A stretch of 64,000 bases of DNA, taken from Orientallactaga sibirica. Taxonomy: Eukaryota; Chordata; Mammalia; Rodentia; Dipodidae. The notes under the pieces are model-generated. The model made no database searches and was not told the origin of the DNA. It saw only the letters and a list, made by a program, of their open reading frames with translations. The stretch covers positions 12,382,501-12,446,500 of the forward strand of contig JAEOAD010000018.1 of NCBI GenBank assembly GCA_036365145.1, written 5' to 3'. Every line of letters begins with the position of its first letter. Within the stretch, counting starts at the first letter, position 1. Below are positions 11,090-21,434 of this stretch, piece by piece. Made by a program: the position numbers and the translations under genes.

Positions 11090-11166
11090 TGGGATGGGGG
11101 TATATCTTAGTGGTAGAAGGCTTGCCTAGAATGTGCAATGTCTGTGGTTATCCATAGCAAAATAAA
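11090..11166 (+). mobile_element. ID-type SINE
   Basis: 'gggatgggggtatatcttag' and 'tggtagaaggcttgcctaga' followed by a short A-rich end match the ID element, diverged. Confidence 0.65.
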
Positions 11167-11579
11167 TACAGCATTTTTATAAGGTCTTAGATAACTCAGG
11201 TACCAAGTCAAGTTTGAGGGGCACTGCTACAGAAGACTGAAGTGGGAAAAGCAGCCACTGGACTGTGAGAGAGGTCTCCTGCACATGGGACCTGCAGTGA
11301 TTGAACTCTGGTGACCTCAATCAATTAGGATCACTGTGCTAGATAACCATGGAGGAGTTAGTGGATAAGAAAGCTGATGAGGAAAGGCAGTCCAAAGGCA
11401 CAGATGTATTCCAAGAAGTCCATCTAAGCATGACAATGCTTTAATTGCTGTCAAGAAGACTTTGAGTAGGAACAAACACTATGACTCAAACCTTCCACCC
11501 ACAATTCAACAAGTACAGTTCTAGTTATTAATTTATATATTATGTTTTATTGTACACACACCCCAAAATGGTTTGCAGC

Positions 11580-11665
11580 TACAAAGACAAAAGTGACACA
11601 CATCTTTAATCCCAGCACTTGGGAGGCAGAGATAGGAGGTCTATCTCAAAGAGAGAGAGAGGTAG
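11580..11665 (+). mobile_element. B1-like SINE fragment
   Basis: 'cacatctttaatcccagcac' followed by 'ttgggaggcagagataggag' is the left part of B1; it then breaks into GA repeats. Confidence 0.65.
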
Positions 11666-11714
11666 AGAGAGAACTTCTGCTATGAGGAAAATGAATAGGC
11701 TTGATAGTAAGGGA

Positions 11715-11800
11715 AATGTAAGTCTAAATCCTGACTCTTTAATTTACTGGCTATGTGATCATGAGCCACTAATAACCCAATGAGTCATGTCTGAGGTCCC
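11715..11800 (+). mobile_element. MIR SINE fragment
   Basis: 'aatcctgactctttaattta' and 'ctggctatgtgatcatgagc' match the MIR core, diverged. Confidence 0.55.
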
Positions 11801-12306
11801 CAAGACCAAGCGCAATTTCAAGACTCACTAGAAGGACTCTGAAATGAACAAAGTTGTTATTCTCTGGTAGTTGCTTATACTGATGCAGATTTCAGAGTTC
11901 AGGAGAGGTCCCCCAAGTTTATTAACCCCAATTTAGGCCCTGTTCTATTTTTAACAAAGAACTGATAAATAACTCAAGAAGGATAAATTATGAATTATTA
12001 AGTTTATGTAGGGAGAAATCAGAATTTGTGGGATTTACTTAAGAGAAATTGGGTTCTAGGAAGAAGGACAGAGCAGAGTCATAAGCACATGGGAAACAGA
12101 TAACATGCACTCATGAAGAAAACAGCATTTTCTGTGAGATTCATTTAAGATAAAATGAGATTTTAGAGAATAAACATGTGGAAGAGAGAATTTAGGTGCT
12201 TAGGTACAGAGATTTAGAAAGAACACCCATAGCATCCACCCTGAGTTTCCCCGTGGAAGAAAGTAAAAAGGGCAAATGGTGGTGACTTAAGAAAGAATAG
12301 CAATAT
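11801..12306. other. Unassigned 5' flank of the LTR element
   Basis: AT- and GA-rich sequence without a recognised feature. The composition continues on the far side (14212 on), so the LTR element probably landed in one older segment. Confidence 0.4.
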
Positions 12307-12653
12307 TGCAGTCAGGTTTTCATTGCTGGCAAAAAGCACCTGACCAAAGAGCAGCTTGCGGGGGAAAAAAAGTTTATTTTGGCTTACAGACTTGAGGGGA
12401 AGCTCCATGATGGCAGGAGAAAACGATGGCATGAGCAAAGGGTGGACATCATCTCCTCACCAACATCGGGTGGACAAAAGCAACAGGAACGTGTGTGAAA
12501 CACTGGGAAGGGGAAGCTGGCTATGGCACCCATAAGCCTACCCCCAGCAACACACTGCCTCCAGGAGGTGTTAATTCCCAAATTTCCATCAGCTGGGAAC
12601 CTAGCATTCAGAACACCTAAGTTTATGGGGCTCACCTGAATCAAACCACCACA
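12307..12653 (-). repeat. 3' LTR of the MaLR-like element
   Basis: It is a direct repeat of 13867-14211; shared blocks include 'catgatggcagga'-like, 'cactgcctccaggaggtgtt' and 'tcaaaccaccaca'. Many scattered substitutions between the LTRs show the insertion is old. Confidence 0.9.
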
Positions 12654-13866
12654 TTCTGCCCCAGTCCCCATCAACTGATACCTATACATGATATAAAATG
12701 CAATGCATTCATTCCAACTTTAAAAGTTCTTATTTTTTATCAATCCCAATGATGTTCAAACATCTCCATAACCCAAGGTCTTTTTACTGAACCATAATAC
12801 CAAACCCCACCCCACCCCAAACCCATAAGGGCACAGAATAAACATTCACACTGTAATGATGGCATTGGGTATAGCAAAGAAATATGCAACCAATTCAAGA
12901 TTTAAAGCAAACAGGACAAACATCAAACTCTGTAGCTCCAAGTTCAACAACTCTATCCAGTGCCAAGTCGCCAAGTTGATAATTCTAACCAGCAACAAGT
13001 CTCTGGAGTTCCAATTCTGTCCCTCCAGTTAAGGTACTCACAGTCCTGGAAAACTTCATATGGTGCCAGCAGCCCTCCTAAGAAGCAGTCTCATGGTCCT
13101 GGCATCTCCACTGGGTCTCCACTGCAATCCATGGTCCATGCTCAAGACTCCATCTGGTCTGCATGAATGCAATCCAGCAAACCTGCATCCCACTACCCAT
13201 GGCCATTTCCAAAACACAAGACCATGTTGCAGATTCAATGTCCCTCCCTTTTCTATGTTTTTATACTACATAATACCAGGTGGGGGTGACAATTTGTTAA
13301 TCCAGAAGGGAATAAAGCAGACTTTGAAGAACAGGACACTCCTTCAGCATTCAGGCCCCTTCAAAAGACTCTGCATTCTTTCTGTTGTCCCAATACAGTC
13401 AGCTGGCCCAAGCTCAATGGTTGTAATCTCTCATACAACTGCAGATGAATGGGTAGAAGTTTTGGACCAAATATTTCTTTTTTTCTTTTTTTTTTTTTTT
13501 CTTTTTGTGCCATATCCCTCACACCAGTTCATTTCTATACGATGCAACCCTGTACAAGTTCTCAGGTCACAGAAATAACATCAAGCCTCTTACACAAATT
13601 ACTTCTAGCCCAGACTAGGCAAAGTCCTTTCTCATCATCATAAGCCAAACCTCATAGTCCATAGTTCTTATTGCATCCAGGTCTTTCAACTCTGACCAGA
13701 ATAGTCCATCAAGCTACAAGGCTCAAGCTACAGCCCTACAAGGCATCTCTTAGAACAAGGTTTCAAATTCATCCACATTCCTCTTGCAAAGAAGTTCCAA
13801 AAGGCCAAAGCAACACAGTGAAGTTTCTAGCAGCAATGATAACACTCTCGGTACCAACTTTACTGG
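12654..13866 (-). mobile_element. Internal region of the MaLR-like element
   Basis: No conserved protein frame. It holds a pyrimidine run (13475-13506) that reads as a purine run on the element's strand. The 172-codon frame at 13060-13578 is on the strand opposite to the element and runs through this tract, so it is not a gene. A related internal piece occurs at 41615-42190. Confidence 0.75.
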
Positions 13867-14211
13867 TGCAGTCAGGTTCTCATTGCTGGCAGAAAGCACC
13901 CAAACAAAGAGAACTTTTGGGGAAAAAAGGTTTAGTTTGGCTTACAAACTTGAAGGGAAACTCCATGGTGGCAGGAAAAAACTATGGCATGAGCAGAGGG
14001 TGGACATCACCTCCTCGCCAATATCAGATCGACAACAGCAACAGGAGAGTGTGCCAAACACTGGCAAGGGGAAGCTGGCTATAATACCCATAAGCCTGCC
14101 CCCAACAATACACTGCCTCCAGGAGGCGTTAATTCCCAAATCTCTGTAAGCTGGGAACCTGGCATTCAGAACATGTAAGTTTGTGGGATACACCCCAATC
14201 AAACCACCACA
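13867..14211 (-). repeat. 5' LTR of the MaLR-like element
   Basis: It pairs with 12307-12653. Diverged solo copies of related LTRs are at 38565-38925 (same orientation) and 49930-50065 (opposite). Confidence 0.9.
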
Positions 14212-15336
14212 AGCAGAGAGAAAATATCAAAGCATATCCCAAAAAGTTCAGAGGAGAAATGAGTAATGAAGAGAGTTACAATCATGGTTACCCCAAGTTT
14301 AGAGTTAGAGAAAGTACTGAAGTAGTTGATGTCGAGTAAAAGGGAATTATGCAAGTGGTGGTAGATCCAGAGTATAAGAAAAATACATGCATGGTAGATT
14401 CAGAGACAAGGGGAAAATCATGCATGTAATTAAAATGAGAAGTTATCCCAAACTATAAAGCAGAGGGAAGCAGATAAATCATCCAGATTAAGAAGCAGTA
14501 TTCTGTTTAGCCCAACACCACCCTGCCAGGCTAGGGGAGAAAGGGAGCTGCTCATGTGTATCCCAGCAGAGATGACAGGGAATCTAGAGAGAGCAACAGG
14601 AAGCAGGCCATAGCCTTTATAGTATAGAAAATGTATTCTTTTGTCAGACTCAAGTATCTAAGAAGACCAGATTGGTTTGTAGATTTGGGTGGCAGACCTC
14701 AGGGCCAGCCCACCTGGACCATCTATCTAGGTAGCATGCCAGACTGTGGGCAGCAAGGGACACTTTAGATCAGTCCTGCCAAGAGTTCCATTCTTGTGCC
14801 AAGATGAGGTAGCATCTCCTGGTTCTTTCTGGTCCTCAACTTCTAAATGAAACTGCCTAAAATAAACTAGCTTTCTCCTATCTTCCTTCAGTATAGTGAA
14901 AGACAGGATAGAAAGAGGACAGATAAAATCACCAATGGCCAAGGTGTGTGAGGTTGCCTTCTCCTCCACCAGAGGCAAAGACAGAATTCCATCTGTCTTT
15001 TTCCAATGGAAGCATACAGACCATGTGTATCTCTCCTGAAATTAAGTCTGACAGCATATATTCAAAGTATCTCCAATCAAAGAAGCTCAGATGAGCCATG
15101 GTGACTAAGATTTTTAACTGGAGGCAGCCATATGGGTGGGACTCGATCATTAGCACTCCAGAGGACAAACTGATGAAGGTCCCAAGAGAACAAAAACAGG
15201 CATCCACCTTAAATCACAATGATAACCATGAAGTATCCAAACTATGTAGTATGGGACAGGTTTCAGATGTAGAAAGCCAGGTAAGATATTCAAAGGGGTG
15301 AGAGGTTATCTCTCAGGAGCTTGTCACAGTCTAAAT
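14212..15336. other. Unassigned segment
   Basis: About 1.1 kb, mixed composition. No gene, RNA or confident repeat. Frames up to 92 codons lack any domain signature. Confidence 0.45.
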
Positions 15337-15479
15337 GAAGGAAAGAAGGAAGGAAGGAAGGAAGGAAGGAAGGAAGGAAGGAAGGAAGGAAGGAAGGAAG
15401 GAAGGAAGGAAGGAAGGAAGGAAGGAAGGAAGGAAGGGGAAAGAAAGAAAAGAAAGAGAGAAAAAGAAAGAAAGAAAAA

Positions 15480-15535
<56 letters not shown>

Positions 15536-15562
15536 AAAGGAAAAGAAAAAAAAAAGGAAAGA
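15337..15562. repeat. Large purine microsatellite (GGAA)n-(GAAA)n
   Basis: About 100 bp of GGAA units followed by about 120 bp of GAAA units, nearly all purine on the plus strand. Long open frames cross it on both strands only because the repeat lacks stops. Purine mirror-repeat tracts of this kind can form triplex DNA. Confidence 0.97.
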
Positions 15563-15868
15563 AACATCTCTGCCTAGGAAAGGCCTCTCTTTCCTTGGGC
15601 TTATTTCCCACTTGTAAGTATTCTGTTCAAGTTCTTCCTTTCAAGAATTTACCCACAGGTTAGCTCATAGTAGTACTTTTTCTTACTCATTCTGGGAGCC
15701 TTTCCCAAGCAAATTCTTATGGTTACTTTCTTTAAAATAATTAAAGAAAAAGGTACTTATTGTAGCCAAACAACTCAGAAAAGTACAATTACACAAAACC
15801 TCACAACAAATGACATTGTCACAAATTATCTCCCCCCAAACTAACTATTAATATTGTGGATGAAGGGA
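15563..15868. other. Unassigned segment
   Basis: About 300 bp between the microsatellite and the B4 SINE; nothing recognised. Confidence 0.5.
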
Positions 15869-15869
15869 A

Positions 15870-16145
15870 GGGACTGGGGCAATGGTCCAGTGGATAAAGT
15901 GTTTACTGTGCAAGCATGAGGCCCTAAGCTCAGATCCCTATCACCCATGGGAAATATCAGCAGTGGAGGTATACACCTGTCACCCCTGTTCTAAGAAGGC
16001 AGAGGATGGAGAACCAAGAGGGTTTACTGGCTGGCTGGTCTAGCCAAATCAGGGAGCTCTAGGTTCAGCCACAGACCCTGTCTAGAAGAATAAGGTAAAA
16101 AGCTACTGAGAAAGACTCTGGCATCAACCTCTGGTTTATACACCC
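15870..16145 (+). mobile_element. B4-type SINE
   Basis: The head 'ggcaatggtccagtggataa', 'gtgcaagcatgaggccctaa', a B1-like right half with 'agccaaatcagggagctcta' and the end 'atcaacctctgg' leading into CA repeats. Confidence 0.85.
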
Positions 16146-16290
16146 ACACACAGGAACACGCACACCACACACATGTACATTTACCCACATATACATACAT
16201 GTGCACCCACACACATGAACATGTACCCACATATACATACATGTGCACCCACACACATATGAACATGCACATACCCATACACAATCAAAA
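16140..16290. repeat. CA-rich satellite tail with a 42-bp tandem duplication
   Basis: The unit at 16177-16218 is repeated at 16219-16262 with few differences ('cccacatatacatacatgtg' in both). It grew from the CA tail of the B4 SINE. Confidence 0.9.
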
Positions 16291-17285
16291 AACCCATTTT
16301 ACATGAAAATTGTTCTACATAATTATCTGTAATTTCTATAAATATAGATAGATGATAGATTGGTAGATTATACTTTTCTTAAACACTACTTTTCAAGAAA
16401 CATATTTAGTCTTATTTGAATTTACCCAAACAAAACATTAAAGTGAAATAGAAGAAATTTTTCATTTAAAAATATTTTTCTAGCATAATTGATATTTAAA
16501 TCTTTCTGGTGTTAGGGAATAAAGTTAGTAACATTTGGTGTTTTTAAACTATAAGTTTCAATTTTGCACAGCACAAGCTGACTACCATGAAGAAGGAAAC
16601 TATTAGCAACTACCAACTCTCCCACCACATCCTGATTTCTGCTTATACCATTACATCATGCAGCACCCGCATTTTGATTTTTAGGAACAATTCTAACACT
16701 TATGTTACATTTATGTTTAAAAGGACTGAATGGTCACATCCTTCACTTCCGAGCTGTATGCTTTGGTTCATCTCTTAAGTGACTTGATTTCATCTTCAGG
16801 TAATTTTTCCCCTGAAATATTTCCAAAGGCTGAAGAGATGAGTTACATAAGAATATATTCCTGTTGCATCCTTTGTTTTGAACATCTTGGTTATATTTGG
16901 TATTCTTGATTCATACCTTGCTCCAGAAAATGTAGGCATTAGTCTATTACCTTCATCTAAGGAATAATGCTGTGCTCAGGCATCTTGTTTCCTGCCTCCA
17001 TGACTTATTCTTCCTAAGTGCAAAATGAACCCATTGTTTTTCCTGGAAGTTTAGTAATTAGCCCCAGATACCTGTGCATACATGTTCCCACTTAGGTGTT
17101 CTGCCTCAAATTATTTTCAAGCATAACATTATCTGAATCTGTGGACTAATGGTTTTTTTGTATTTCATCATATTTTTCAATAGCATTTTTCTTCTATTTG
17201 TTGTGTTTACTATTTCAAGGACTTCAATTACATATCAACATTCAGAAATTTATCTCTTTGTCTGCCATCTGCTTGGATTCAAGAA
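16291..17285. other. AT-rich segment, possibly degraded L1 in part
   Basis: No gene seen. Around 17210 'ttcaaggacttcaattacat' faintly recalls an antisense old L1, too weak to annotate as such. Confidence 0.3.
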
Positions 17286-17289
17286 CTGT

Positions 17290-17565
17290 ACAATCCAATG
17301 TTTTCCCTGCATGTCTACCTGAAACTTTCTCACTAATGTCCAAAGCTAGACCCTAGTTCCCATCAAGATGTGCTCCCACCGCAGTCTTCTCAGTCTCAGA
17401 AGTTGGAAAGTGATCCTTCCAGATGTTCAGCAAGAGCGGTACGCTTGTCCTGAGCTCCTCTCTTATTTTTGTGTTCCACATCTGATCCTTCAACACATCC
17501 TATTATCTTCTCCTTCAAAATATCTATACACACCACTTTACCCCAATCTCCCCCATTCAGTCTAT
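17290..17565 (+). mobile_element. L2 LINE, 5' piece of an interrupted copy
   Basis: 'gcatgtctacctgaaacttt', 'aatgtccaaagctagaccct', 'tcctgagctcctctct' and 'atctgatccttcaacacatc' follow the order of the L2 3' half. The same copy resumes at 18395 after two LTR insertions. Confidence 0.7.
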
Positions 17566-17635
17566 CTTCTGCTGAAAAAAAAAATAGAATACCAGATTTT
17601 AGGTATTTTATAAACAACACAGACTATTTTACTTA

Positions 17636-17935
17636 TTTTTGTGTTGCTGTGATCTAATACCTAAGAGAAACAAGTTAAAGGAGGTTTGTTTTGGCTCATT
17701 GTTTCTGAGTGTTACATCCTAGTGGCAGGCATGGCAGAGGGGCTCAATCCACAGAGGCAGGAGAGTGAGGTAGCAGATATTCCCATCGTGAAGGACCAAG
17801 AGGCAAAGAGCACAGGCAAGAATCGGCAGTCAGACTATAACCTTCCAAGGGACTTCCCTCCAGCTATGCCCAATTTCCCAAGGAATTACAATCCTTTAAA
17901 GTAGCACCACAACCAGGCATCAAGTATTCAAATTA
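17636..17935 (-). mobile_element. MaLR/MT-ORR1-like LTR, antisense
   Basis: It reads 'tgtgttgctgtgatctaata', 'ggaggtttgttttggctcat', 'gcatcaagtattcaaattat', the reverse complement of rodent ERVL-MaLR LTRs. It sits inside the L2 copy. Confidence 0.65.
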
Positions 17936-17959
17936 TGAGCTTGTGTGGGTTATTTCAGA

Positions 17960-18265
17960 TTTATAGCATACCTAAAGCTTTTGTGATTATGAAGGCTAGG
18001 GGGTCCATGAGCACGGTATTAGCCTCTGTGGGCCTTTATGTTACATTCCAACATGGTGGGGAGGTCACAAGGCAAGGGAGGAAGGGAGAGGTGGGAGCAA
18101 GGCAGCAAACATTAGAGAGATTTCTTTTTAAACAACCACTCTTAGAGTAACTGATTCACACTCATGGTAATGACATTAATCCATTCACAAAGGTGGACTC
18201 CTTATGATCTAATCACTAGTAAAGGACCCTGCTCTTATTAGCATGATGCTAATTAAATTCAACAT
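17960..18265 (-). mobile_element. MaLR LTR (THE1/MLT1-like), antisense
   Basis: 'acattccaacatggtgggga', 'tctttttaaacaaccactct', 'ccttatgatctaatcactag' match the reverse complement of the mammalian THE1/MST/MLT1 LTRs. It is next to another LTR within the L2. Confidence 0.75.
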
Positions 18266-18394
18266 AGAGAGGATATTAAATGATTCCTCTTTCTGCTCTA
18301 ACCCAATTTCATCTATGTAACTCACTTCCCAGCTTCTAACTTGACAATAGTCTAAGCTTAGCTAATCTGCCACAGTAAGCTTGCCCTTCTTATG

Positions 18395-18835
18395 TTCAGT
18401 GTATTCTGTGGAAACTCCAGTGGCCTAGATAGCTCCTCCACTTCTCTGGCCCCAGGAAATTCGTGCCTTCCCCATTGCCAATGTTCCAGTCAGCCAGTGT
18501 CCTGAGGCTTCCAAACATATCAAGTGTGTTGTTGTCCCAGAGCTTTTGTATTTGTGCTTCCTCTTCCTGGAACTGCACTCCCCTGTCCCAGGATGGGTTC
18601 CTCATTTTATTTCTATCTCCCCTCCATATTATCCCATGAGGTCATCCATGATCACCCAATATAAACCAGAAACACCTGCACACTAGACTCCCTTGGCCCC
18701 TACCATGTTTATGTCTCATCTTAGCACTCACCAACACCTCACCTACTGTTTTGCTTCTTTGCTGATAACTTCTTTGAAGACTTTGTCTCACAGATGTGCT
18801 TTGTACCATTTGTTAAGTGAATGGAGTGATGATGA
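18395..18835 (+). mobile_element. L2 LINE, 3' piece of the interrupted copy
   Basis: 'gaaactccagtggcctagat', 'cagagcttttgtatttgtgc', 'ttcctcttcctggaactgca' and 'ttgaagactttgtctcacag' follow the L2 3' end in order. Combined with 17290-17565 it is one old element. Confidence 0.8.
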
Positions 18836-19800
18836 ACGTTTTTCTGTCCTCCTCATCTACTAGCACCAACTATGTATTTCTTTGTGCTGTGCAATCTGTT
18901 TTCACTGTACTGTATTAAGCCTTTTCACATTGTCAGCAATAAATTCTTGCAGGAATGTCTATTCCTATCTGTACTTAATTTTGTTTTATTTCTGTTCTGT
19001 AATAAAAGCACTTATTCTATCATTTTTATTCTCAGAACTTCGATGTCCATTTGCATCAAGTCCTGTTGCATTATTCTCTCACCCTTGAGCATTTATAATT
19101 ACTGAATTCACCCTTACTAGGGTTGCAACAGCTATAAATATTTGAGAATTGTCTTCTGTTTGTTGTGTCACTTTGTCTTCAAGTGGAATCTGTGTCTATA
19201 TTTTGTATATTTTCCTTCATTTTTTGTATGATTTTATTTCTTTATTTTTTCTGTAGCTTATTTGCATACTTCTCATACCTCACATCTTTATTTTTTATTT
19301 TCTTCTAAAAAATTCTTCCTCTTAATGACTAGCCCTTGACAGAACTCCTCTTTGCTTTGATGATTATACTAGTGGCTTAAAACTGCTCATTTTTTTAACT
19401 TCAAAAGCATCCTTTGAGGGCAGTTATATAATTTCTTTTCAAGCATCTTTTCAGGAACCAGAGGTGTTAGATGTAGATGGGCACAGGTAAGGTCGGTCAA
19501 TATGCAAACTTCTGGTTGGGGAAGCACTATTAAAATTTTTGGTAGCTGCTCTTACTTCTGAGGGTATCATCAAATGTCTTCCTCTAGTATTTACATATAT
19601 GGGTAAGAGAGAAGAGATGAGGAGAGACGGACCCTCAGCTTCACTGTTCTGATTGTTCCTGGAGTCCTCATGTGTACACTCATCAGAGCACATCTTTCTT
19701 CTAGATTTCTGAACTTTCAACAAATGAACTTTCCTCACTAGTTCCCAAGGAAGGGATAAGATGAAGACTGTTTCTCTATGGTTTGGGATAGTCTATGTAA
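18836..19800. other. AT-rich segment without a recognised feature
   Basis: About 960 bp, T-rich on the plus strand, no gene or RNA seen. Frames of 68-95 codons appear random. Confidence 0.45.
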
Positions 19801-19803
19801 ACA

Positions 19804-20105
19804 TTGTATTAGTTTCTAGGTTGCCATTATGAAATACGATAGAGTACAATTTTAATCCACATTAAACAACAGAATGGTGAGTACAAAGGAAAAGCCATGT
19901 GAGGAAAGGGCATGACTTTTCCTTTGTACTCAGATGTCTGCTTTCCCTTCCTTTTCTTTTTAGAACAACAGTCCTGATAGATTATGGATTTAACCCAAAA
20001 TGTTAGTGTTACTTTAAACACCTTCTCTGCAAATGCAGTTACATTCTGAGATACTGGAGATCAGAGATAAGGAGATCAGGAATGAGGCTGGAGGTTAGAA
20101 GTTGA
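19804..20105 (-). mobile_element. MaLR (MLT1-like) LTR, antisense, with inverted duplication
   Basis: 'ctaggttgccattatgaaat', 'cacattaaacaacagaa' and, later, 'gcaaatgcagttacattctg' match the reverse complement of an MLT1-type LTR. About 120 bp expected after 'aacaacagaa' is missing and replaced by an inverted copy of the next segment, giving the hairpin at 19878-19932. Confidence 0.7.
19878..19932 (-). other. MicroRNA-like stem-loop, 22-bp stem and 11-nt loop
   Basis: The arms 19878-19899 and 19911-19932 are complementary at 21 of 22 positions. The single mismatch is C/A on the plus strand but G-U on the minus strand, so a minus-strand transcript would have a complete stem. Arm and loop sizes are short for a typical pre-miRNA but near the lower limit. 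It lies inside a MaLR LTR. No expression evidence is available here. Confidence 0.6.
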
Positions 20106-21225
20106 GAGTTGCGCTTAGGAATCTCCCTATTGTCCTCCCTCTAACTTGGTCACCCTGGTGGGCTTCTTTATTTTTCTGGACTCCTGTCATTAGGCAGTGG
20201 TTGCATTGCTTGACTATTTGCTCAGTTTGTTAGGAACCCACACTGGTTGTAGAAGGAGATTTGGTGTAATGGGTTAAATTGAATAGACTTTTGTTTCCTG
20301 TTACCAGTCTGTCTTAAACATGCCTTAAGGAGCAGTCATACACTGCTAGACCAGATGTTGTCCCATGAATAAGACTAGACTATACCGTACCCTATTGCTC
20401 ACATTTCCCACCTCTTGTCCTTTTTCCCAACCATATCATAACTTGTTAGGGCGGGGGAACTTCCTCATATTCTTTCCTCTGTGCCTAGTCAAGTTCCTTG
20501 TCTGAACTTCTGAGTATTTGTTAAAAATCATTCAGAAAAACAAATGGATATATGACCTATCAAAGGTATTGTCATAATGGTATTTGCTATTTGCTCTTAG
20601 CCGCCCCCCCCCCAAAAAAAATAAAGAGCAAGAAAAAAAACTTGTGCAATTTTCTTCTGATTTCAAAGGAGGGGTAAAAAAAGAAGAAAGATTCACATCT
20701 GGCCAAGTTTTAGCTCTGAACACTTTGCATAATCAGTTGAAAACCCTTTGTTAGGAGGCCAGATGGCTGCTGCACCCCCAAAAGGAAATTAAATATGTAG
20801 ACAGTGAGAGCTCAGCGGAGGAATTAGAAATTCCTTTCTAAAGAGAACTGACTTGTTTGGAACTGCCCCATAGGTGTGGTTAGCAGTGGCCTTTGGTTTC
20901 CTAGCAACCAAGCCTTTTTCCATCCAGAAGTCCTTAGTAACCAGTCTTTAAATGATCTTCGTGGGCACTAGTGGACACAACCAACACCCATGATGCTTTT
21001 TAGAAGAGTCAAAATGATCCAGCTGAATAGCTGTAGGAAAGGTGGCACCTGCCCTACCAGCTGGGTTTTCCTGGTGCCACTGATGTGTTCTACTATGGAA
21101 ATAGCCCCACTCATGTTATTGACAGAGCTGTACATCCAGAGTTCTGGAATAATGCTTGACACACAAAAGGTTTCCAAGGAAATTTCAGGATACACTTATG
21201 CCAAGACTTCAGAGTATGCCTTAAT
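20106..21225. other. Unassigned segment
   Basis: About 1.1 kb including a C9/A-run (20605-20620). No gene. A 129-codon frame (20990-21379) extends into L2 sequence and is not convincing. Confidence 0.45.
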
Positions 21226-21229
21226 CAAA

Positions 21230-21432
21230 CTTGTTCAACCATTAACACCTTTCTTCTGGATTACTGTAACCACCTCTGAAATGATCTCCTGCTCCTACAT
21301 CAACCCTGATCATATGTATGGAATCGTTTTTTCCGAAAGGCCCTGCAAGACCCCTTGTTCACTTCTGCAGCCCCTTTAATCTTCTACCGTGTCCTTTCCT
21401 CTGGCTAGACAGACCATATGATTGATAGCTCC
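21230..21432 (+). mobile_element. L2 LINE, 5' piece of an interrupted copy
   Basis: 'cttctggattactgtaacca' and 'cctctgaaatgatctcctgc' correspond to the L2 segment that reads ctggattactgcaatagcc. It continues at 22035 beyond the MaLR insertion. Confidence 0.65.
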
Positions 21433-21434
21433 TT

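Larger units (their letters stand above)
12307..14211 (-). mobile_element. Complete non-autonomous LTR retrotransposon, ERVL-MaLR-like
   Basis: Two direct repeats of about 346 bp flank 1.2 kb of internal sequence. Orientation is set by the minus strand: LTRs run TGTGGTGG…TGCA, with a polyadenylation-like region late in the LTR; just inside the 5' LTR (13850-13866) is 'ttggtaccgagag', like the tRNA-Leu primer site of ERVL/MaLR; just before the 3' LTR (12654-12675) is a purine tract (ggggactggggcagaat). Internal length suits MaLR elements. No gag, pol or env frame is present, so it must have moved with another element's enzymes. I see no clear 5-bp target-site duplication. Confidence 0.8.

Noticed and set aside
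13060..13578. 172-codon open frame, the longest in the window
   Set aside because: It lies inside the MaLR-like element, opposite to its orientation, and runs through a pyrimidine tract. No domain is recognisable.
15298..15663. Overlapping frames of 78-121 codons on both strands
   Set aside because: Stop-free only because GGAA and GAAA arrays contain no stop codons in these frames.
20990..21379. 129-codon open frame
   Set aside because: Its 3' third is L2 sequence, and the rest shows no domain or conserved composition.
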